This document shows positions 1 through 5,544 of a stretch of DNA of 5,918 bases, piece after piece; within the stretch, counting starts at the first letter, position 1, and each line of letters starts with the position of its first letter. A program made the position numbers and the translations under genes. The DNA is from GWA2-49-15 sp964359085 (lineage in GTDB: Bacteria; Bdellovibrionota; Bacteriovoracia; Bacteriovoracales; Bacteriovoracaceae), in NCBI GenBank assembly GCA_964359085.1, contig CAYHRT010000234.1:1-5918 (forward strand). Direction: 5' to 3'. Below the pieces are notes generated by a model. The model worked only from the letters and a program-made list of their open reading frames with translations. It had not been told where the DNA came from and did no database searches.

Positions 1-2678
1 TTGAAAACTTTCCCCATCTCCAGTTATGCGTGGCCGGGCATAATTTTTCGGATCACTGTTTTGCCGAGGAGTTGCGTGAACAGAAATTTGCCCACCTCCC
101 TCCCGTTGAGCATCAGTGTTTGCACATGACCTATGAAGCTCTCTCTGTCGCCATGGCCAAAATGGGTTGGGCCGTTCGCAATTATGTTCCTATCGGTGGA
201 TTACTGGTGGGTATGGGTTATCTAGTGCGGAGAATAATGGAAAACTCATCTCAGGTGGGGGTGTTAACTATTATGCGCTCGCATAAGAAAAAAACTTCGC
301 TGGTGCAACCTGAGACACTCATGTTGGAAAAAATTCAAAATGGTGATGTCGAGCGTGATCCAACGGAAGCGGCATTAACTGAGGATTACTTTAATTTTCC
401 TCCCATGCGCCCTGATGTTCAAAAACACTTGGATGCAGTTAGAGAATCGCTCGGGCATTTTGGCAAAACTAGTTTGGGACGTGATTATCTCAACCCCTTT
501 TTACTGGGTGGGGAACAAGTCATCATCACCTCTTCTTCCGATCCCACATTGGCGGTAGGGAAAATTCTTTTTGCCAACGTCCAAGATGTGGAAAAAGCCG
601 TTGCAGTAGTCGACCGCTATTATACGGAAGGGCCCTTGGCCGATGGTGAGTTTTTTGTGCGCTCATTACAACTTTTAAATGCCGCCATGATTATGTACGC
701 ACGCAGAAAGGAATTATCGGCCTTGATCATGTATGAGGCGGGGAAATCGTTGCGTGAGGCCTATGGTGATGTTGATGAGGCCATTGATTTTCTAAACTTT
801 TATGCCAGAGAAGAGGCGCGTCTGCAGTCCTTACCCTACCCTCATCATTCACGTGGCCCGGTAGCGGTGATTGCTCCGTGGAATTTCCCGTTGGCCATTC
901 CTTGCGGGATGGTATCCAGTTCTTTGGTGTCCGGGAATCCTGTTATCCTCAAATCAGCGGAGCAAACTCCTCTGATTGCCCAAGCGCTCGTGGATATTTT
1001 GCATGAGGCAGGCGTTCCTCAGGAGGCCTTGATCCATTTACCCGGACTTGGTGAAGTGGTGGGCGAAGCGTTGGTGAAACATCCCCGCATTGCTGCTATC
1101 GTTTTTACCGGTTCAATGGCGGTTGGAAGTTCCATTTATAGGCAAGCAGGTGTGCGAATCTATCAAAATATGCGTTATCAGGTGCAATATCCCGTAAAAG
1201 TTATTACGGAGATGGGCGGTAAAAATGCCGTGATCGTCGCTGCCAATGCCGAGTTAGATGAAACTGTTTCAGGCATTCTGGCCAGTGCTTTTGGCCATGC
1301 CGGACAAAAGTGCTCAGCACTCAGTCGTGTGCTGGTGCATTCATCTGTGAAAGATAAATTGGCGATGCGCTTAAAAGAAGCGGGATCTACTATTCAAGTG
1401 GGACCGGCCTTTGACCTTTCAACCTATATCAATCCTCTGATTTCGGCCCAAGATAAGGCGCGGGTACTCAAGGCCGTGTCTGAAGCCAAGGCCGAGGCAC
1501 AACAATATGGAGGAAAGGTTTGGCTTGATCGTTCAGCGGAAAAGCTTCCAGGATATTGTGTTGGACCAGTTGTGATAGAACTTCCCAAGGATCGCCTGAA
1601 GGATCGTTCGAGTTTTTCAAGACGCGAACTGTTTGCTCCCGTGATTCATCTGATGTCTTTTGAAACTTTGGATGAGGCCATTTCACTTTTCAACGCCACC
1701 AATTACGCACTTACGGGGGGAATCTACTGCCAGTCCCAGGATGATATCGATTATTGTCTTGAGCGATTGGAGGCCGGCAATCTCTATGTCAATCGTGCTA
1801 TCACCGGCGCGCGGGTTGGAATAGAACCATTTGGGGGATTTAAGCTATCGGGAACAGGGCCTAAGGCCGGCGGTGTTCAATATTTAGAGCGTTTTCATCT
1901 CCATCCGATCAATAACCCTATTCTCTCTGATTTAACTCAAAAGACACCTGCGGATGAAGAGGGGGAGAGCAGAATCTTTAAGTTGGCCCGCTCTTCTGGG
2001 CTACCTTTTCGGAGGCGTTTGCCACGGGTGATAAAAACGGTGGAAGAACTGCAACATCATTTTGAATACCTCTTTCAAGGAATCTATGGCGAAAACAAAA
2101 GGTTGCTGGCCGATTTCAGGATCTTTTTAGAAAGAGATGGGAGCGATTTTTATTATAAGGGAAGCAAGAATCGTATCATTCCGGGCCAGTTATCTTACAA
2201 TGATTTTCGCTTAAGTATGAATAAAGTGGTAGTGGCGGCGTTTGAAAAACGTGCTCACTTCGCCACCCTTATGGAAGTTATCGGCGCCTGGACGATGGGT
2301 GTGGGAGTGACCGTTTTGGCCCGCAATCGCGATGCTTATGCTTTCTGGGATTTTGTCTATCGCCGCTATTTGGCGGCCGGTGGCCCGCCCGATAATTTTG
2401 TGGTGGCCTTTGTTTCCAACCATGAGTTGTTAGAGGCCGTGTGTTCTTACGAAGTGGGGGCGGTGATTCTTGATGGAGATATAGGTCGAGTGGAAAAATT
2501 GTCGCGTGAAATTTTAGGCCGTTCTGATTCCTTGAACTTTCAGATGAAGAAAATTATGACTCCATTTGATGCACCCTTTGTCGGACATTTTTCCCGCCTG
2601 CTAGAAGAATTTTCTTATGTTCGCTCCCTTGCGGTGAATACCATGAGGCATGGCGCTCCTCTCAACTTAGGTGCTTAG
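1..2678 (+). CDS. putA: Bifunctional proline dehydrogenase / P5C dehydrogenase (PutA), C-terminal part, 5' end outside window
   Basis: This enzyme oxidises proline to P5C with FAD, then oxidises the hydrolysed semialdehyde to glutamate with NAD+. The frame is open to the left edge, so the GTG at 30 is not a credible start; residues below count from it. Residues 1-85 are the end of the proline dehydrogenase barrel, with YVPIG (52-56) and the substrate-carboxylate arginine pair R67-R68 in YLVRRIMEN. Residues about 150-625 are the P5C dehydrogenase: PWNF (283-286), K308, GSMAVG (361-366), general base E394 in EMGGKNA, nucleophile C428 in GQKCSA, and EPFGGFKLSGTG (599-610). Residues about 640-882 form an extra domain resembling a degenerate aldehyde dehydrogenase fold and end in NTMRHGAPL, a tail typical of long PutA proteins. 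This suggests a type B or C PutA; the N-terminus that would separate them is missing. It heads the operon with proC. The family and both activities are secure. Confidence 0.95.
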   Translation, partial: ENFPHLQLCVAGHNFSDHCFAEELREQKFAHLPPVEHQCLHMTYEALSVAMAKMGWAVRNYVPIGGLLVGMGYLVRRIMENSSQVGVLTIMRSHKKKTSLVQPETLMLEKIQNGDVERDPTEAALTEDYFNFPPMRPDVQKHLDAVRESLGHFGKTSLGRDYLNPFLLGGEQVIITSSSDPTLAVGKILFANVQDVEKAVAVVDRYYTEGPLADGEFFVRSLQLLNAAMIMYARRKELSALIMYEAGKSLREAYGDVDEAIDFLNFYAREEARLQSLPYPHHSRGPVAVIAPWNFPLAIPCGMVSSSLVSGNPVILKSAEQTPLIAQALVDILHEAGVPQEALIHLPGLGEVVGEALVKHPRIAAIVFTGSMAVGSSIYRQAGVRIYQNMRYQVQYPVKVITEMGGKNAVIVAANAELDETVSGILASAFGHAGQKCSALSRVLVHSSVKDKLAMRLKEAGSTIQVGPAFDLSTYINPLISAQDKARVLKAVSEAKAEAQQYGGKVWLDRSAEKLPGYCVGPVVIELPKDRLKDRSSFSRRELFAPVIHLMSFETLDEAISLFNATNYALTGGIYCQSQDDIDYCLERLEAGNLYVNRAITGARVGIEPFGGFKLSGTGPKAGGVQYLERFHLHPINNPILSDLTQKTPADEEGESRIFKLARSSGLPFRRRLPRVIKTVEELQHHFEYLFQGIYGENKRLLADFRIFLERDGSDFYYKGSKNRIIPGQLSYNDFRLSMNKVVVAAFEKRAHFATLMEVIGAWTMGVGVTVLARNRDAYAFWDFVYRRYLAAGGPPDNFVVAFVSNHELLEAVCSYEVGAVILDGDIGRVEKLSREILGRSDSLNFQMKKIMTPFDAPFVGHFSRLLEEFSYVRSLAVNTMRHGAPLNLGA

Positions 2679-2684
2679 GAGAGG
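2676..2684 (+). promoter_or_regulatory. Ribosome binding site of proC overlapping the putA stop
   Basis: The sequence TAGGAGAGG contains the putA stop codon TAG and an AGGAGAGG Shine-Dalgarno core, placed five bases before the ATG at 2690. Because the site overlaps the end of putA, ribosomes finishing putA are well placed to reinitiate on proC. It also fixes the proC start. Confidence 0.75.
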
Positions 2685-2689
2685 AAACT

Positions 2690-3493
2690 ATGCAGAAAAA
2701 TTTGGCCATTTTAGGTACAGGGAAAATGGGCCGGATCTTGACCACAGGGTTATATCGGGCGCATGCGCCTTTTAATTTTTTTCTTTATAACCAGACACGA
2801 GAGAAGGCCGAGGCACTTGCACATGACGTACAAGGCACGGCCTTGTTAGAGATGAATCAACTGGCCAAGATAGATGTCATCCTCATTGCATGTCGACCCC
2901 AGCAGTTTAACCAACTGGCCCTGGAACTTAAACCTATGTTGAAAGGTGATGAACTCATCGTGAGTATTATGGCGGCCATTCCAACTCGGACTCTCTCTGA
3001 CAAACTGGGAGTGACGAAGATTGTTCGGATGATGCCCAACACCCCCAATAAAATTGGCTTGGGGGTGAATCTGTTCTATTTCTCACCGACTGTGAGTCTT
3101 CCGGAACGCACTCACATCTTAAATTCCTTTGGCCTATTTTCATCGGTGTTTAATTTAGAAAAGGAAGATGATCTGGACATTTGTACCGCCTTCACGGGCT
3201 CAGGTCCGGCCTTGATCTTTGAGTGGGCCCGTCTGATGGTAGAGGTATTGATTCGACGAGGTATTGTCGCAATCGATGCTCACAAGATGGTTGCCCAAAC
3301 CTTTTTAGGCGCGGCAACACTATTGGCAGGGCAGGGAAAATCACCCTTAGAATTGCGCGAGGAAGTTGCCTCGAAAGGTGGGGTCACAGTCGAGGCGCTA
3401 AAAGTGTTTGCCGATTCAGGCATGGAGCAAATTATTGAGAAGGCCACCCAACAAGCTTATTTGCGTGGGAAGGAATTGGAAGGAATTATATGA
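2690..3493 (+). CDS. proC: Pyrroline-5-carboxylate reductase
   Basis: This enzyme reduces P5C to proline with NAD(P)H, the last step of proline synthesis, in the cytoplasm. The 267-residue length is normal for the family. The Rossmann dinucleotide motif GTGKMG is at 9-14, the CRPQ turn (usually VKPQ) at 68-71, MPNTP at 115-119, GSGPA at 170-174, and the family signature VASKGGVTVEAL at 226-237 in the all-helical dimerisation domain. The second strand ends in YNQTREK (33-39), where many homologues have NRT or NRS; the arginine that often contacts the NADPH 2'-phosphate is glutamine here, with an arginine two places on, so cofactor preference is uncertain. It lies 11 bases after putA and its stop overlaps the next gene, so all three are probably co-transcribed. 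The placement directly behind the catabolic enzyme that makes the same intermediate is notable. Family assignment is secure. Confidence 0.95.
   Translation: MQKNLAILGTGKMGRILTTGLYRAHAPFNFFLYNQTREKAEALAHDVQGTALLEMNQLAKIDVILIACRPQQFNQLALELKPMLKGDELIVSIMAAIPTRTLSDKLGVTKIVRMMPNTPNKIGLGVNLFYFSPTVSLPERTHILNSFGLFSSVFNLEKEDDLDICTAFTGSGPALIFEWARLMVEVLIRRGIVAIDAHKMVAQTFLGAATLLAGQGKSPLELREEVASKGGVTVEALKVFADSGMEQIIEKATQQAYLRGKELEGII
3478..3493 (+). promoter_or_regulatory. Shine-Dalgarno and stop-start overlap coupling proC to the next gene
   Basis: GGAAGGA (3478-3484) lies inside the last codons of proC, followed by ATGATGA, in which the first ATG (3490) overlaps the proC stop TGA (3491-3493). A second ATG at 3493 is an equally possible start, one codon later. 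The arrangement is typical of translational coupling. Confidence 0.7.
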
Positions 3494-4005
3494 TGAATAT
3501 CGTGCCTTTTTTGCGTGAGAAATTGCCCTTACCCAAAACTTTTAAAGATACTTTGTTTTTACGGTCTTTCACTCTCTTTCAGGTTCCCATGCTTTTTTTT
3601 ATTGGCCCTCGGGTTTTGGAGTTGACTGAAAGTACAACAGTCATTGAGATCCCGCTCAACTATCGCACAAAAAATCATTTAGGCTCGATGTATTTTGCTG
3701 TACTTGCTGCGGGAGCAGACTGTGCCGGTGGGGTTGCTGCCAGCAAATTGATCTATGAGTCCAGACAACCTGTCTCTTTGGTTTTTAAAAACTTTAAGGC
3801 CGACTTTTTGAAGCGTCCCCATGACAATGTCATCTTTGTTTGTAAGCAGGGAGTTGAAATCAAGCAATTGATACAAAAGGCCATTGAGACAAAAGAGCGA
3901 CAAGAATTACCTTTGCATATCGAAGCCTTCTGTCCTAAGAAATTTAAAGAGGAACCCGTGGCGCGTTTTGTGCTAACTCTTTCGGTTAAGTTTAAACCTA
4001 CTTAA
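3490..4005 (+). CDS. DUF4442 / hotdog-fold thioesterase-like protein
   Basis: This 171-residue protein resembles the DUF4442 branch of the hotdog-fold superfamily, whose characterised relatives (PaaI-like) hydrolyse acyl-CoA thioesters. The main evidence is the central segment RTKNHLGSMYFAV (59-71) followed by GADCAGG (75-81), which matches the conserved N-H-x-G-S-M-Y block starting the long hotdog helix. After it come strand-like stretches SLVFKNFKADFLKRP (96-110) and a C-terminal VARFVLTLSVKF (157-168). No signal peptide is evident; the N-terminal 40 residues are hydrophobic and aromatic-rich but interrupted by charges, so I do not call a membrane segment. It is translationally coupled to proC, and its 3' end overlaps the convergent exported-protein gene by 8 bp. 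Substrate and link to proline metabolism are unknown; thioesterase activity is inferred from the fold only. Confidence 0.75.
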   Translation: MMNIVPFLREKLPLPKTFKDTLFLRSFTLFQVPMLFFIGPRVLELTESTTVIEIPLNYRTKNHLGSMYFAVLAAGADCAGGVAASKLIYESRQPVSLVFKNFKADFLKRPHDNVIFVCKQGVEIKQLIQKAIETKERQELPLHIEAFCPKKFKEEPVARFVLTLSVKFKPT

Positions 4006-4483
4006 TAAATTGATTTAGGGCCGCTCCAATACTGAGGGAGTTCAGGGCCTTTTCGCATTCGCCATCAAAAAGTCTTTTGGCATCATCGCGCGATAATTCA
4101 CATCGATTACCATAAGTGCGTGGGGCACCACCTTCAGCGGGGATTCCACAAACTGGTTGATAAACAGCTGGGCAAAAAATATTTTTGTGAAGGCCTAGAT
4201 TATTTAGGTTGCCATCACAGCGATGAATTTGGAGAAGTTTGAATGATTGCGCTTCGGTGCTATTAGAAGCTACTTCATATACCCCGTTGAGACATTCCCG
4301 GTCTTCACCTATGGCCGGTGAGGAGAGGTAGAATTCATGTCCCATGGCGATAATTTTTTGTGCCACTACCTTACCGTTAAGCTCGACTTTTTGCAGCTCG
4401 CCTTCAAGCATGAAGGATAATCCTTGCTCTGAAGCGTAGGCGAAATTCAGAAGCAAAAAGGACAATGCAATTAATGTTTTCAT
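3998..4483 (-). CDS. Exported cysteine-containing protein with reduced Kazal-like module
   Basis: This is a 161-residue protein of unknown function. Residues 1-17 form a signal peptide: Lys2, a hydrophobic core (about 4-14), and an AYA cleavage site before Ser18. No lipobox cysteine follows, so it is predicted to be a soluble periplasmic or secreted protein. Six cysteines lie at 64, 89, 104, 112, 128 and 143. The segment CPAVYQPVCG (104-113), then TYGNRCEL (123-130) and GEC (141-143), matches the Kazal protease-inhibitor pattern, but with an insertion after CG and serine 131 where Kazal domains have their fifth cysteine. C64 and C89 could form a separate disulfide. The ATG at 4483 is preceded by AGGGGG (4490-4495). 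The gene runs divergently from the LysR regulator and may be under its control. Export is well supported; inhibitor activity is only a possibility. Confidence 0.8.
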   Translation of the reverse strand: MKTLIALSFLLLNFAYASEQGLSFMLEGELQKVELNGKVVAQKIIAMGHEFYLSSPAIGEDRECLNGVYEVASNSTEAQSFKLLQIHRCDGNLNNLGLHKNIFCPAVYQPVCGIPAEGGAPRTYGNRCELSRDDAKRLFDGECEKALNSLSIGAALNQFIK

Positions 4484-4518
4484 GGGCGGCCCCCTAATTT
4501 ATTTTTTAAGTTGGGCCT

Positions 4519-4547
4519 CTTATAGAACTGCGGATGGATAATTAGAA
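4519..4547 (-). promoter_or_regulatory. Candidate sigma70-type promoter of the exported-protein gene
   Basis: On the minus strand TATAAG (4524-4519) matches the -10 consensus at five of six positions. A weak -35-like TTCTAA (4547-4542, three of six) lies 17 bases upstream. The -35 falls inside the inverted repeat at 4537-4553, so a protein bound there would be expected to affect this promoter. This comes from consensus matching alone. Confidence 0.35.
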
Positions 4548-4553
4548 ATTATC
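4537..4553. promoter_or_regulatory. Perfect 7-3-7 inverted repeat, candidate LysR-type operator
   Basis: GATAATT and AATTATC form exact reverse-complement arms around the spacer AGA. Within it, T4539 and A4551 satisfy the T-N11-A form of LysR-family binding sites. The repeat lies between the divergent lysR-type gene and the exported-protein gene, 67 bases before the regulator's start codon, which is a usual place for such an operator. It is AT-rich, so a chance palindrome is not excluded. The stem is weak and has no following T-run in a useful position, so it is unlikely to be a terminator. Confidence 0.5.
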
Positions 4554-4576
4554 TTTTATTCTATGAATTCATCAGT

Positions 4577-4582
4577 TAAAAT
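4577..4582 (+). promoter_or_regulatory. Candidate -10 element of the LysR-type gene
   Basis: TAAAAT matches the sigma70 -10 consensus at five of six positions, and a transcript starting about seven bases later would have a leader of roughly 30 bases. The sequence 17 bases upstream (TTTTAT) is a poor -35, so this would be a weak or activator-dependent promoter. AGAGG (4611-4615) is the Shine-Dalgarno site before the ATG at 4621. Confidence 0.25.
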
Positions 4583-4620
4583 ACTGAGATGCCGACCTTA
4601 GTCATAAGAAAGAGGTATTT

Positions 4621-5544
4621 ATGATCATCACCAATATCAATCTCAATTTATTCAATATCTTTGTCAAAGTTTATGAAGCTCAAAGTATGACCAAGGCCGC
4701 TGAGTTGCTCTTTATGACTCAATCGGGAGTAAGTCAGCACATCAAACACTTGGAAGAAGAGATAGGGGTGGCCCTCTTTGATCGTATCAAACAGAGGCCT
4801 GTGCCCACAGAAAAGGCGCATCAGCTCTATCAAGTGGCGCAAAAGATGTTTCATGATTTAGAGCGTGTGCTCTTGGAGATCACGGGCAAAGAGCGGGCCT
4901 TTAGCGGGGCCGTCAATATCGGTGTACCTCTAGAATTCGGAAATAACTTGGTTCTTCCTTTGCTTGCCAATATTGGCCATGAGCATGAAAACTTACACTT
5001 TCATATAAAATATGGGCATGCGGTCGAGATGAATCAATTGCTTTTGCATGGTGATTTGGATTTCGCTTTTGTCGATGAATACAATATTGATCGTCAGATT
5101 AAAACCGAAGCCATTCTGCAGGAAATCTTGGTTCTGTGCTGTTCTAAGATGTATCACTCCACCCTTAAAGATCGGATCACCCATAATGCTAAATTTTATG
5201 CCCAACTGGATTTTGTCGATTATGTTGAAGGAGCGCCGGTTTTGAAAATGTGGTCGCACCACCATCTGGGGGGAGAAGTGGCCTTTAAGGTCCGGGCCTC
5301 CCTCATGGATGTGCAGGGTATGTCACGGATGATCTGTGAAGGTCTGGGGGTAGGCATTTTGCCATTGCACGTGGTGGAACGACTAGGGCGTGAAGGGCAT
5401 GATCTTTTTGTTTTCAAGGGGAGTGGTAAGCCCCTCACCAATACTATTTCTTTGGCATATCTCGAGGGCCGCACCTATTCGCAAAGTGTTTTAGGCGTTC
5501 GGGATTTGCTGCGGGTGGGGCTAAAGAAATCTAAACCGGGGTAG
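4621..5544 (+). CDS. LysR-family transcriptional regulator
   Basis: A complete 307-residue LysR-type regulator, normal length for the family. The N-terminal winged helix-turn-helix spans about 8-66, with the signature SMTKAAELLFMTQSGVSQHI (22-41) and the wing start LFDR (52-55). A linker helix (about 66-92) leads to a type 2 periplasmic-binding-protein-like effector domain (about 95-300). This contains GAVNIG (96-101), GDLDFAFVDE (144-153), the usual strand and loop of the effector cleft, and GLGVGILPLHVV (241-252), the near-invariant C-terminal motif. The effector cannot be read from the sequence. The gene is divergent from the exported-protein gene, with a candidate T-N11-A operator between them, so autoregulation or control of that neighbour is the simplest guess. 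Regulation of the putA-proC operon is possible, but no similar site was visible next to it because its promoter lies outside the window. The 3' end overlaps the convergent NIF3-family gene by 14 bp. Confidence 0.92.
   Translation: MIITNINLNLFNIFVKVYEAQSMTKAAELLFMTQSGVSQHIKHLEEEIGVALFDRIKQRPVPTEKAHQLYQVAQKMFHDLERVLLEITGKERAFSGAVNIGVPLEFGNNLVLPLLANIGHEHENLHFHIKYGHAVEMNQLLLHGDLDFAFVDEYNIDRQIKTEAILQEILVLCCSKMYHSTLKDRITHNAKFYAQLDFVDYVEGAPVLKMWSHHHLGGEVAFKVRASLMDVQGMSRMICEGLGVGILPLHVVERLGREGHDLFVFKGSGKPLTNTISLAYLEGRTYSQSVLGVRDLLRVGLKKSKPG

Larger units (their letters stand above)
4484..4620. other. Divergent intergenic region (137 bp)
   Basis: This is the only sizeable non-coding stretch in the window. 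It separates the start codons of the exported-protein gene and the LysR-type gene, is AT-rich compared with the flanking genes, and holds the candidate operator and the two candidate promoters described separately. No small ORF, RNA gene or riboswitch-like structure was recognised in it. Confidence 0.8.

Noticed and set aside
30..32. GTG at 30 as the start of the putA-like gene
   Set aside because: The frame is open upstream to the left edge and the codons before it continue the proline dehydrogenase sequence. Starting at 30 would leave a barrel fragment lacking most of the domain.
1588..1611. Imperfect 12-base tandem repeat (AAGGATCG twice) in putA
   Set aside because: It encodes KDRLKDRS in a surface-like loop of the dehydrogenase, keeps the frame, and has only two copies.
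3223..3438. Alternative-frame + strand ORF inside proC
   Set aside because: It lies wholly within a well-supported proC frame and its product has no recognisable features.
4017..4053. Repeated GGGCC and CTCC/GGAG pairs just after the thioesterase-like gene as a terminator
   Set aside because: The best stem is four pairs with a long loop, and the two GGGCC copies are direct rather than inverted. The stretch is coding for the exported protein.
4993..5474. Overlapping minus-strand ORFs across the LysR-type gene
   Set aside because: They are antisense to a complete, motif-bearing regulator and show no domain, signal peptide or ribosome binding site.
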